Shown here: positions 34,138 to 45,555 of the stretch, one piece after another
Layout of the letters: each line of letters begins with the position of its first letter
Position numbering within the stretch: the stretch's first letter is position 1
From: Candidatus Hydrogenedentota bacterium
Lineage (GTDB): Bacteria; Hydrogenedentota; Hydrogenedentia; Hydrogenedentales; CAITNO01
Reading direction: 5' to 3'
NCBI GenBank assembly: GCA_012730045.1
Contig: JAAYBR010000062.1
Span: 1 to 64,000, forward strand
Length of the DNA stretch: 64,000 bases
Translations under genes and position numbers: made by a program
Notes under the pieces: generated by a model
The model's input: only the letters and a program-made list of their open reading frames with translations
What the model was told of the DNA's origin: nothing
Databases searched by the model: none

Positions 34138-36096
34138 CTATCCCGCGCCGCCCTTCTCCAGGGCTTCGAGCTCCTGCCAGCGCCGGTAGAGGGTCTCTAT
34201 GCGGGCGCGGGCGGCCTCGAGCTCGGCGAGGACGGGGGCGGTGTCCTCGCGGGGGCCGGCGTAGAAGGCGGGGGCCTGCACGGCGGCTTCGAGGCGGGCG
34301 GCCTTCTCCTCGGCGGCGAGGATTTCCCCCTCCATCCGGGCGAGTTCGCGCTTCTCGTTGTAGTTGAGGCGGCGGGGGCCGGAGGGGGGCGGGGCGGGGG
34401 ACGCCTGCCGCACCGCGCGCTCGCGGACCGCGTCGGCGCGGCGGACCTCGCGGGCCTCGCCCTCGCGGCGCTCGCGGTGGAGGAGGTAGTCGTCGTAGCC
34501 GCCGGTGATCTGGGTGATGCGGCCATCCTCCTCGAAGACGAGGAGGTGGGTGCAGACGCGGTTGAGGAAGTAGCGGTCGTGGCTGACGATGAGGGCGCAG
34601 CCGTCGAAGGCGAGGACGGTCTCCTCGAGCAGGCGCAGGGTGAAGAGGTCGAGGTCGTTGGTGGGCTCGTCGAGGACGAGGAAATTGCCGCCGCGCAGGA
34701 GCCTGCGGACGAGGTCGAGGCGGTTGCGCTCGCCGCCGGAGAGGTTGCCCATGGGCATGTCCACGCTCTCGCGGTCGTAGAGGAACTTTTCGATGTAGGC
34801 GGGGACGAAGAGGCGGTGGTTGCCCACGTCCCAGAACCGCGCGCCGCCCGCCACGAAGTCGAGGATGCTCTGGGCGGGGTCCACGTCCGCGTGGGCCTGG
34901 TCGAGGTAGAGGAAGCGGGTGGCGTCGCCGAGGAGGACCTCGCCGTCGGCGGGCCGCTCCAGCCCCATGAGCACGCGCAGCAGCGTGCTCTTGCCGCAGC
35001 CGTTGGGGCCGATGATCCCGACGCGCATGCCCTTCTGCATGAAGAGGGAGAACTGGCGGAAGAGCGGCGCGCCGCCGTAGCCGTGGGTGGCCTGGCGCAC
35101 CTCGAGGATGTTCTTCCCCAGGCGCTCGGGCTCGGGAATCTCGAAGAGGAACTCGCGGTGGACCGGCGGCGGGCCGTCCTCCACCGTCTCCAGGAGGCGG
35201 CCGATGCGGGCCTTCTGCTTCGTGCTGCGGGCCTGGGCGCCCCGGCGGTACCAGGCCAGCTCGCGCCGGAGGAAGGCCAGGCGGTTGTCCTCCGTGCGGG
35301 CGCGGGTCTCGTCCACGGCGCACTTGTACTCCAGAAAGCGCGAGTAGCCGCCGGGGAAGGTGTATACCTTCCCGAACTCCAGCTCGGCGATGCGCGTGAC
35401 CACGCGGTCGAGGAAGTAGCGGTCGTGCGTCACGAGGACGCAGGTGCCCTCGTAGGACTCCAGGAACGACTCGATCCACGCGATGCTGTCCGTGTCAATG
35501 TGGTTCGTCGGCTCGTCGAGCAGCAGCACGTCGGGGCGCGACGCGATTTTGTGGGCGAGGTCCACCCGGCGCAGCTCGCCGCCGGACAGGCTGGAGAGGG
35601 GGCGGTCCTCCGGCGGCAGCCGCAGGGCCGTGGCCACGCGGCGCGCCTCCTGCTCGGGGGTCCAGCCGCCGCCCACGTCCAGCGCGTGGTGGATCCGGTC
35701 GCACTCCTCCTGCAGCTCGCGGTGCTCCCAGCAGTCGCCCGGTGTCTCCGACAGCCGCCGCACGGCGTCATGATAGGCCGCCAGCAGGTCGTTGGCCTCC
35801 TCCGCGGCGTTGCGCAGGGCGTCGCCCACGGTCCACGAGAGGTCCAGCAGGCAGTCCTGGCGGAGCAGCGCCGCGCGCAGGCCGCGCGCCCGCGTGACCT
35901 CGCCCGCGTCCACGGCCTCCACCCCCGCCATGATCCGCATGAGGGTGGACTTGCCGCAGCCGTTCCGGCCGATGAGCCCGAGGCGGTCGCCCTCGTTCAC
36001 CGTGAGGGAGACGCCCTTGAGGATGAGCTGCGCGCCGTACCATTTCTCGGCGTCAATGACGCCCAGCACGGGTTTCTGCGGGGGGACGGCGCTCAT
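34138..36096 (-). CDS. ABC-F family ATPase (Uup-like)
   Basis: The 652-residue cytosolic protein has two ABC ATPase domains and no membrane segments. Domain 1 has GRNGCGKSTLMRI, LSGGELRRVDLAH and DVLLLDEPTNHID. Domain 2 has GPNGCGKSTLLRVL, LSGGERNRLDLV and FLVLDEPTNDLD. A linker between them carries the charged ABC-F interdomain helices (RRELAWYRRGAQARSTKQKAR). A C-terminal coiled coil follows (NYNEKRELARMEGEILAAEEKAARLEA, shown here only by its helical charge pattern at about residues 570-645), as in Uup. ABC-F proteins act on ribosomes or on replication intermediates. GGAG precedes the start. It is not evidently co-transcribed with other genes. Confidence 0.92.
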   Translation of the reverse strand: MSAVPPQKPVLGVIDAEKWYGAQLILKGVSLTVNEGDRLGLIGRNGCGKSTLMRIMAGVEAVDAGEVTRARGLRAALLRQDCLLDLSWTVGDALRNAAEEANDLLAAYHDAVRRLSETPGDCWEHRELQEECDRIHHALDVGGGWTPEQEARRVATALRLPPEDRPLSSLSGGELRRVDLAHKIASRPDVLLLDEPTNHIDTDSIAWIESFLESYEGTCVLVTHDRYFLDRVVTRIAELEFGKVYTFPGGYSRFLEYKCAVDETRARTEDNRLAFLRRELAWYRRGAQARSTKQKARIGRLLETVEDGPPPVHREFLFEIPEPERLGKNILEVRQATHGYGGAPLFRQFSLFMQKGMRVGIIGPNGCGKSTLLRVLMGLERPADGEVLLGDATRFLYLDQAHADVDPAQSILDFVAGGARFWDVGNHRLFVPAYIEKFLYDRESVDMPMGNLSGGERNRLDLVRRLLRGGNFLVLDEPTNDLDLFTLRLLEETVLAFDGCALIVSHDRYFLNRVCTHLLVFEEDGRITQITGGYDDYLLHRERREGEAREVRRADAVRERAVRQASPAPPPSGPRRLNYNEKRELARMEGEILAAEEKAARLEAAVQAPAFYAGPREDTAPVLAELEAARARIETLYRRWQELEALEKGGAG

Positions 36097-36155
36097 GCCC
36101 GATGCTCCGGTGATTCCGGGCTAAGAGGGTGGGCATGGGGCGCGCGCGCGGTCCG

Positions 36156-36450
36156 GGTCCCCCCTTCAGGGGGGTGATTCGCGGGAGCGAACCGGGGGAT
36201 GTTCCGAGTTCCGGGGCGTTGGCGGGCAAGAGATTGCTTCGCTTCGCTCGCAATGACGCGTGTTTTTCCGGTCATTGCGAGCGAAGCGAAGCAATCTCGT
36301 GCTCGCGAAGACGCGTCCACCCCCCTGAAGGGGGGACCAAGAGGCCCCGGCCCCTTAGCAAACACAGAAACCTTTCGGTTCCAAAGGTGCGCTGAACCGG
36401 GGAACATTCCCGCCCTGCGGTCCTTTGCGCCTCTGCGTCTCTGCGTTAAG
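36156..36450. repeat. Nested inverted repeats between the ABC-F and hydrolase genes
   Basis: A perfect 28-bp inverted repeat (36230-36257 and 36271-36298, arm beginning GAGATTGCTTCGCTTCGCTC) has a 13-base loop. It is enclosed by a second inverted pair (36156-36176 and 36318-36338), each arm being itself a CCCCCCT-TC-AGGGGGG palindrome. Downstream at about 36419-36450 lies CTTTGCGCCTCTGCGTCTCT, a type of repeat common in bacterial spacers. The 385-base gap 36097-36481 is filled by these; I see no gene in it. Confidence 0.8.
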
Positions 36451-36481
36451 GGGGCCCGCCGCTGTCCGTCCCTACGGGGCA

Positions 36482-37456
36482 TCAAAGCCAGCGCTCGAAC
36501 CACTCGTCGGCCACCTCGAGGGTGGTCTCCGTCAGGTCCCGCCCGTCGTAGTTGGTGTAATGGTCCAGGGCGCTCTCCGCGCCGAGCATCTTGTAGATTT
36601 TTCCGGCCGTGGCGACGGCCTTCTGGCAGCTCTTGGGGTTCGCCTGGATCGCGTTCGACAGCGACGTGATGATCTGCACCGCCGTCGGGGCGGCCAGCGA
36701 CAGGATGTGCTCCCAGTCCACGGGGAAGTCGCCGCCCGCCGCGCCGATTTCCACGGCCTTCGGCAGCAGCACCAGCCCCTCGTCCTCCGGCCAGACCCCC
36801 GGCGTCTTGTCCGTGGCGAAGCGGGTGAACCCGCAGCTCGCCACGCACGCCTGCACCCGGCTGTCCAGCCCCGCCAGCAGCAGCGCGTTGAACGCGCCCA
36901 GGCCGTGGCCGATCACGCCGATGCGCGCCGGGTCCACCCGCTTCAGGTCGCCGAACACCGCGACGGCCTGCATGTGGTCCGAGAGCGCCTTGCCCGCCAG
37001 GCTGAGCTTCGGGTTGTCCCTGTGGAACTGCTCCCCGTCATAGGGCTTCCGCTTCGCGCCCGCCCGCTCCCCGGCCGTCGGCATGTCCACCGCCAGCGTG
37101 GCATAGCCCCGCTCCGCGTAATGCTGGGCCAGCGCCAGATGCATGTCGCCCTCCAGCCCCGCCGGCTCGTCCTTGCCATAGGGCGTGTACCCGTGGCAGC
37201 ACAGGATGCCCGGCACCTCCTCCTTGCTCCCCTCCGGCACGAACAGCCAGCCCGTGACCAGCTCATCGTCCGCCGCATAGAAGCCGATCCGGCGCCGCGC
37301 CGCCTTGCCCTTCGACTCGTACTCCTCCAGAATCTTGAACTGCCGGTCCTTCGGCGGCTTCGGAAGATCGCCCAGCAGGTCCGTCACCTGCTTCACGATC
37401 TCCTCCTTCACCCCGGGCCAAGCCGAAAGTTTTATGCTCTTTGACAGGTCTGTCAT
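36482..37456 (-). CDS. Dienelactone hydrolase-like alpha/beta-hydrolase without a nucleophile serine
   Basis: The 324-residue protein has an alpha/beta-hydrolase fold: VPGILCCHGYTPYGKDEP for the oxyanion region, YATLAVDMPTAGERAG, and the elbow at IGVIGHGLGAFNALLLAG. The elbow reads G-H-G-L-G where active enzymes have G-H-S-x-G, so the usual serine is glycine. A C-terminal ESALDHYTNYDGRDL may hold the histidine. It is probably cytosolic. The promoter at 37497-37525 lies upstream of the chosen ATG at 37456, which has a GGAG 12 bases before it. The ATG at 37474 is an alternative. It could be an inactive binder or use another residue. Confidence 0.75.
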   Translation of the reverse strand: MTDLSKSIKLSAWPGVKEEIVKQVTDLLGDLPKPPKDRQFKILEEYESKGKAARRRIGFYAADDELVTGWLFVPEGSKEEVPGILCCHGYTPYGKDEPAGLEGDMHLALAQHYAERGYATLAVDMPTAGERAGAKRKPYDGEQFHRDNPKLSLAGKALSDHMQAVAVFGDLKRVDPARIGVIGHGLGAFNALLLAGLDSRVQACVASCGFTRFATDKTPGVWPEDEGLVLLPKAVEIGAAGGDFPVDWEHILSLAAPTAVQIITSLSNAIQANPKSCQKAVATAGKIYKMLGAESALDHYTNYDGRDLTETTLEVADEWFERWL

Positions 37457-37496
37457 CGTGTGGTTGAACTCCATGTCGTGGGCCGAAGCCGGGTAC

Positions 37497-37525
37497 ATGG
37501 TATGAAACGCACTGGGCCGAATCAA
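37497..37525 (-). promoter_or_regulatory. Putative promoter of the hydrolase-like gene
   Basis: On the minus strand TTGATT (37525-37520) is followed after 17 bases by TACCAT (37502-37497). The start near 37490 excludes the more distal ATG codons of the open frame. Confidence 0.5.
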
Positions 37526-37566
37526 CTTTGTCGCGCCGTTTGGTGAAATGTGCCCGCGCCCGGTAA

Positions 37567-40763
<3,197 letters not shown>

Positions 40764-40766
40764 CCC

Positions 40767-41552
40767 ATGGCTGAGGGCAACGACAACGGCGTGATCATCG
40801 AGGTGCGGGACCTGGTGACCCATTACGGGGACACCCGGGTGCTCGACGGGATCACGTTTGACGTGCGGCGCGGCGAGATCTTCATGATCGTCGGCGCGAG
40901 CGGCTGCGGCAAGACCACGCTGCTCAAGCACCTGTGCGGCCTGCTGCGCCCCACGTCCGGGAGCATCCTCTTCCAGAACCGGGACGTCGCCGCGATGGAC
41001 GAGGACGAGCTGGCGGTCATGCAGCGGTCCATCGGCATCGCGTTCCAGTCGAGCGGCCTGTTCAACTCCATGACCGTCGGCGAGAACGTCGCCATGCCCA
41101 TGGCGGAGTACAACGCCGTGACGCCCGACCTGGTGGACTCGCTGGTGCGGATGAAGCTCAGCCTCGTCGGGCTGTCGGCGGCGCAGAACACCATGCCCAG
41201 CGACCTGTCCGGCGGCATGCGCAAGCGGGCGGGGCTCGCCCGCGCCATGGCCGTGGACCCCGACCTCGTGTACTTTGACGAGCCCTCCGCCGGGCTGGAC
41301 CCGATCATGGCGGCCGGGCTCGACGAGCTGGTGGTCAAGCTGAACCGGCTGCTGGGCATGACCTTCGTCATCGTGACCCACGAGCTGGACTCGATCCGGC
41401 TGGCCGCCCACCGGGTGCTCATGCTGGACCGGGGCCGGATCATCTTTCTCGGGACCGTGGAGGAGGCGGAGAAGAGCGGCGTGGAGCGGGTGCGGCAGTT
41501 CTTCGAGCGGCGGCCCGACGACCACATTACCCAGACCATGCTGGCGGGATAG
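40767..41552 (+). CDS. MlaF-type ABC transporter ATP-binding protein
   Basis: The 261-residue ATPase has GASGCGKTTLLKHLCG (Walker A), the Q-loop FQSSGLFNSMTV, the signature LSGGMRKRAGLARAMAV, and Walker B VYFDEPSAGLDPIM, with the H-loop in VTHELDS. The sequence LSGGMRKR and the GLFNSMTV Q-loop are typical of MlaF rather than general importers. It would power the lipid transporter formed with the upstream permease. The MCE gene follows after 24 bases. Confidence 0.94.
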   Translation: MAEGNDNGVIIEVRDLVTHYGDTRVLDGITFDVRRGEIFMIVGASGCGKTTLLKHLCGLLRPTSGSILFQNRDVAAMDEDELAVMQRSIGIAFQSSGLFNSMTVGENVAMPMAEYNAVTPDLVDSLVRMKLSLVGLSAAQNTMPSDLSGGMRKRAGLARAMAVDPDLVYFDEPSAGLDPIMAAGLDELVVKLNRLLGMTFVIVTHELDSIRLAAHRVLMLDRGRIIFLGTVEEAEKSGVERVRQFFERRPDDHITQTMLAG

Positions 41553-41576
41553 GAACAGCGCAAGGAACAGGACAAA

Positions 41577-42569
41577 GTGGCCACGCGAAAACAGAAAGTG
41601 AAGGTGGGCGTCTTCCTCATCGCCTGCCTGGCCCTCATCGTGGGCGGCGCCATGCTCATCAAGGGCATGTACCACGACCCCGGCGAGGAGTACACCCTCG
41701 AGTTCGACGAGTCGGTCCTCGGCCTCTACGAGGGCGGGATGGTCGAGTACCTAGGCGTGCCCGTGGGCAAGGTGCGGAACATCCGGGTCACCGAGAGTCA
41801 GAAGGCCCTCGTCGAGATCCTCATCAACCCCGAGAAGGTGACGCTGCGCAAGGGCGTGGAGGGCCAGCTCGTCCTGTACAGCATCGCCGCGGGCACCATG
41901 GCCATCAGCCTCAGCGGCGGCGAGTCCGACGGCCCCGTGCTCCCCGGGATGAGCCGCATCCCCACCAAGACCTCGACCATCGAGGCCATCAGCTCGCAGA
42001 TCACCGACATCATGGCCCAGCTTAATGACATTGCGGGAAAGGTCAGCGACCGGCTCGACGCGCTGCCCGAGGAGGACATTCGGGAGGTCGTGGAGCGGGT
42101 CAAGAACCTGCTGAAGAAGGGCGAGGGGGTCATGGACGAGGGCGGGAAACTCGCCACGGAGACCACCGAGACGGTCAAGGCCCTCCGCGAGGACGCCCGC
42201 CGCGTGGTGGACGCCCTGGAGGCGCGCAGCGCCGACCTCCAGAGCCTCGCGAAGGAGATGGAGTCCCTGGTCAGGACGGCGAATGAGAAGATGGGCGCCG
42301 TGGACGTGGCGGACACCCAGGCGCGCGTCCAGAAGGCCCTCGACGCCGTCACCTCCCTCTCGGCCTCGGTCGAGGCCTCCATGGAGCAGCTCGACACCGT
42401 CACCAAGGACGTGCTGCACGAGACGGACAACGTGGAGCACAGCCTGCGCTCCACGATGAAGGAACTGACCGAGGCCTTTGAAAGCCTGCGCCTCCTGATG
42501 GACCAGCTCAAGGCCGACCCGTCCCAGCTGGTGCGCGGCAAGTCCGTTTTCCGGCAGGCCCCGAAATGA
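41577..42569 (+). CDS. MlaD-type MCE domain protein
   Basis: The 330-residue protein begins with a GTG preceded by AAGGAACAGG. A single N-terminal membrane helix (VGVFLIACLALIVGGAMLI) is followed by one MCE domain (ESVLGLYEGGMVEYLGVPVGKVRNI to IAAGTMAISLSGG). A long helical, coiled-coil-like tail with many charged heptads follows from about residue 140 to 325. MCE proteins form periplasmic rings that bind lipids next to the MlaE/F complex. The long tail resembles tube-forming MCE proteins more than short MlaD. The last four bases overlap the lipoprotein gene. Confidence 0.9.
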   Translation: MATRKQKVKVGVFLIACLALIVGGAMLIKGMYHDPGEEYTLEFDESVLGLYEGGMVEYLGVPVGKVRNIRVTESQKALVEILINPEKVTLRKGVEGQLVLYSIAAGTMAISLSGGESDGPVLPGMSRIPTKTSTIEAISSQITDIMAQLNDIAGKVSDRLDALPEEDIREVVERVKNLLKKGEGVMDEGGKLATETTETVKALREDARRVVDALEARSADLQSLAKEMESLVRTANEKMGAVDVADTQARVQKALDAVTSLSASVEASMEQLDTVTKDVLHETDNVEHSLRSTMKELTEAFESLRLLMDQLKADPSQLVRGKSVFRQAPK

Positions 42570-42595
42570 GAGCGCAACCGACAGGACAGGGAACC

Positions 42596-43237
42596 ATGGC
42601 GGAGAGACACATGCTACGGACAATGGCGGTCCTGCTGGCCGCGGCGGCGCTGGGGACTCTCCCGGCCGGGTGCCTCGGCCCCCGCACCCTGATGGAAACC
42701 CGCCAGTTCCTGCTGGCGCCGGCGCCGGGGGAGGCCCCCGCCCTGGCCGATTCCGGGAACACCCTGGGCATCCGCCCCCTGGCCGCGGCCCTGCCCTACG
42801 ACCTGCGCATGGCCGTTCTGGCGGAGGACGGGACCCTGGGCTATCTGCCCCATGACAAATGGGCGGAGCGGCCCGAGACGGCCCTCACGCGCTCGCTCTC
42901 CGACATGCTGCGGGCCACCGCGCGCTATGCGGACGTCGGCGACGCCGCCGAGATGGTGCGCCCCTCCCTGATTCTCACGGGCGAGCTGCGCGCCCTGCGG
43001 CTGAACCGCGCCGTCTCCCCCGCCACCGCCGAGGTGGAGGTCCGCATGGAGCTGCGCGCGTCGCGCGAGCCGAAGGCGGTCTGGACGGGCACCCTGGTGG
43101 AAACGGAGCCCCTCGACGAGGACAGCGGCGCGGGCTTTGCGCGCGCCGCAAACCGCGCCGCCGGGCGCCTCGTGACCCGGGCGGCCGCGGAAATGGCGAA
43201 GGCCACGCCGGACGCGCCCGCGCCCCCGGCGAAGTAG
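42596..43237 (+). CDS. ABC-transport auxiliary lipoprotein (PqiC-like)
   Basis: The 213-residue precursor has a lipoprotein signal peptide (LRTMAVLLAAAALGTLPAGC) with the lipobox cysteine in LPAGC. The mature domain resembles the DUF330/PqiC family found with MCE systems (TRQFLLAP, then LGIRPLAAALPYDLRMAVL and LTRSLSDMLRAT). It is probably anchored in the outer membrane and completes the lipid-transfer path. The ATG at 42566 overlaps mlaD by four bases but gives a longer N-terminus. The ATG at 42596 with AGGGAA upstream, or 42611 with GGAGAG, gives a better signal peptide. Confidence 0.82.
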   Translation: MAERHMLRTMAVLLAAAALGTLPAGCLGPRTLMETRQFLLAPAPGEAPALADSGNTLGIRPLAAALPYDLRMAVLAEDGTLGYLPHDKWAERPETALTRSLSDMLRATARYADVGDAAEMVRPSLILTGELRALRLNRAVSPATAEVEVRMELRASREPKAVWTGTLVETEPLDEDSGAGFARAANRAAGRLVTRAAAEMAKATPDAPAPPAK

Positions 43238-43241
43238 GGCC

Positions 43242-44006
43242 CTACCGGACGCGGCCAATCAGCCGCAGCAGGCCGTCGAGAATCGTGAGCGGATGCGGCG
43301 GGCACCCGGGCACCCAAAGGTCCACCGGCAGCAGCGCGCCGACGCCCCCCGGCACCACCTCGTCGTGCCCGGCATACGCCCCGCCCGACACCGCGCAGGC
43401 CCCCACGGCGATGACCACTTTGGGGTCCGGCACCGCCTCGTAAGTCTTCAGCAGCGCCCCCTCCATGTTGCGGGAGACCGGCCCCGTGACCAGAATGCCG
43501 TCGGCGTGCCGGGGCGACGCGACAAACTGGATGCCGAAGCGGCCCAGGTCAAACACCAGCGTGCCCAGCACATTCGTGTCCGCCTCGCAGGCGTTGCAGC
43601 CCCCGGCGCTCACCTGCCGCAGGCGGAACGAGCGCCCGAAAAGCCGCCGCAGCTCCTCGCCGCGCCGTCCGGCGTCCTGCCGCCAGTCCGCGCCGGCGAC
43701 GGTCAGTCCTTCGCGCCCGTGGGACGCCAGGCGGTGTTCCCGCGTGAACGTCAGCGCCCGGGGCGGGCAGGCCGCGGCGCATTCCCCGCAGAAGAGGCAC
43801 CGTCCCATGTCGAGCGCGGCCTTTCCGGAGGCGGTGGAAACCGCGCCGGTCGGGCAGACGTCGGCGCACGCGCCGCAGCCGGCCGCGCACTTTTCGGGGT
43901 CGAGGGCGGGCAGCCCCCGGTAGCGTTCCGGGAGCTCCGGCACCGTTTCGGGGTAATTCCCCGTCCGGTACCCCTGGCTGAGTCTGGCTCTGAGTGGTCC
44001 GATCAT
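43242..44006 (-). CDS. Ferredoxin domain fused to NuoB/HycG-like subunit
   Basis: The 254-residue protein joins two modules. Residues about 35-95 form a 2x[4Fe-4S] ferredoxin (CAAGCGACADVCP and CLFCGECAAACP), as in HycF/HyfH. The rest is a small-subunit domain of the complex I NuoB type, with GGCNACEAD, VGACAVSGG and PGCPPHPLTILDGL, which bind the proximal [4Fe-4S] cluster. In formate hydrogenlyase these are two proteins (HycF and HycG). It is the last gene of the hydrogenase-like operon. Its start at 44006 follows the large-subunit stop by 16 bases. It would pass electrons to the large subunit. Confidence 0.88.
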   Translation of the reverse strand: MIGPLRARLSQGYRTGNYPETVPELPERYRGLPALDPEKCAAGCGACADVCPTGAVSTASGKAALDMGRCLFCGECAAACPPRALTFTREHRLASHGREGLTVAGADWRQDAGRRGEELRRLFGRSFRLRQVSAGGCNACEADTNVLGTLVFDLGRFGIQFVASPRHADGILVTGPVSRNMEGALLKTYEAVPDPKVVIAVGACAVSGGAYAGHDEVVPGGVGALLPVDLWVPGCPPHPLTILDGLLRLIGRVR

Positions 44007-44022
44007 TGTTCCGAAGCCTCCA

Positions 44023-45555
44023 TCACAGGTCCGCCCCGCAGTACGAGAGGTTGAAACTCTTGTTGCACAGGGGGAAGTCGGAAATCTGCTGCCCGCGCAT
44101 CGCCATGGCCAGCCCGGCCCAGTTGTGGAACGAGGGGTCCACCACCTTGTATGCGGCGAACCGTCCCGCCCCGTCCGTGAGGACGGTGTGGCAGATTTCC
44201 CCGCGCCATCCCTCCACCACGGAGACGGTGAGCGAATCGGCCGCCAGGGGGGCGGCGGCCGCGCTGAGCACCGGGCCCTCCGAAAGGTTCTCCAGCCGCT
44301 CCCGCACAAAGGCCGCGGAATGGACCATCTCGCGCCACCGGACCTGGGCCCGCGCGAAGACGTCCCCGCTGGCCCAGGTGGCCGTGGGGATGCCGGTGAA
44401 CTGGTAGATGCCCGAGGGATATTCAAACCGCGCGTCGCGCCGGATGCCGCAGGCGCGCGCGGGAACGCCGACCAGCCCCAGGGCCGCGCACAGGTCGGGG
44501 GTGATCCGGCCCGTCTCCTCGAAGCGGGCCATGACCGACGCGGTGTTCCATAGGAGGCTCACCGCGTCCCGGGTGTCGCGGAAGACCGCGTCAAGGCGCT
44601 TTAGAATCTCCCTGCGGAGCTCCGGCGTGAGGTCAAAGGCGACCCCGCCCGGCCGCACCCAGCCGCGCCCGAAACGGCTGCCGCAGGCGAGTCCGGTCAT
44701 GTTCAGGTAGTCGCCCCGCAGCCGTCCGCAGAAAGAGGCCGTGGGCAGAAAGCCGACATCCCCCGACAGCGCGCCCAGGTCGCCCGTGTGGTTCGCCAGG
44801 CGCTCCAGTTCCAGGGCGATTCCCCGAAGCTCCAGCGCGCGGAACGGGGCGGCCGTTCCCGTGATCGCCTCGATGCCCTGGCAGTACGCCAGCGCGTGGC
44901 CGACGGTCGTGTCCCCGGCCAGCGTCTCCATGTGGTGGATGGCGCGCCGGCCGGGGCCGCCAATCAGGGCGTCCTCGACGCCGCGGTGCTGGTATCCCAG
45001 CGAAATCTCCAGATGCATCACATTCTCGCCGTGGCACTGAAACCGGAAATGTCCCGGCTCGATGATGCCTGCATGCACCGGCCCCACGGCGACCTCGTGG
45101 ACCTCCTCGCCCTCCACCCGGTAGAAGTCCGTCACGCCGACGACCGGCGGCTCTTCCCCGCCGCGGCCCCAGGCGTCGTGTCCCGGGCGGCGGGAGCGGT
45201 GGAAGCGGAGCGGCTTGAGCCAGGGATGGCCCTCGGGCCGGAGGCCCCACTGCTCCGCGATCTCGCGCTCAAACCAGTGCGCCTGGGCGCATTCCGGCGT
45301 CAGGGCCGGGTAGCCGTCCCCGGAGACATCCGCCGAAAGCACCAGGAAGCCGCCCGTGTCCGCCGCGCCGAGCACCGCATGCAGGCGCACCCTGCCGCCG
45401 CCGGGGGCCGGGGCGCCGAACAGGCTGACGATCCGCCCGCCGTCCGCCGTGTGCATCAGAATCTCCTCGCGGAAATCCTCCACCGGCAGCACGGGCACGC
45501 GGTCCAGGGGGACGCGCTCACAGTTGAACACGGGAAGCGGAGAATCACAGCTCAT
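44023..45555 (-). CDS. NuoCD/HycE-like large subunit lacking [NiFe] cysteines (Ehr-type)
   Basis: The 510-residue protein has an N-terminal NuoC-like domain (HWFEREIAEQWGLRPEGHP), then the large-subunit domain (GPVHAGIIEPGHFRFQ, LGYQHRGVEDAL). Where [NiFe] enzymes have the first metal-binding motif CGxC, this one reads ETLAGDTTVGHALAY. At the C-terminus, the DPCxxC motif is replaced by ISDFPLCNKSFNLSYCGADL. It therefore cannot hold the [NiFe] site and matches the energy-converting hydrogenase-related (Ehr) group. It probably works as an electron or proton coupling module with an unknown donor. It overlaps the upstream membrane subunit by 11 bases. Confidence 0.88.
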   Translation of the reverse strand: MSCDSPLPVFNCERVPLDRVPVLPVEDFREEILMHTADGGRIVSLFGAPAPGGGRVRLHAVLGAADTGGFLVLSADVSGDGYPALTPECAQAHWFEREIAEQWGLRPEGHPWLKPLRFHRSRRPGHDAWGRGGEEPPVVGVTDFYRVEGEEVHEVAVGPVHAGIIEPGHFRFQCHGENVMHLEISLGYQHRGVEDALIGGPGRRAIHHMETLAGDTTVGHALAYCQGIEAITGTAAPFRALELRGIALELERLANHTGDLGALSGDVGFLPTASFCGRLRGDYLNMTGLACGSRFGRGWVRPGGVAFDLTPELRREILKRLDAVFRDTRDAVSLLWNTASVMARFEETGRITPDLCAALGLVGVPARACGIRRDARFEYPSGIYQFTGIPTATWASGDVFARAQVRWREMVHSAAFVRERLENLSEGPVLSAAAAPLAADSLTVSVVEGWRGEICHTVLTDGAGRFAAYKVVDPSFHNWAGLAMAMRGQQISDFPLCNKSFNLSYCGADL

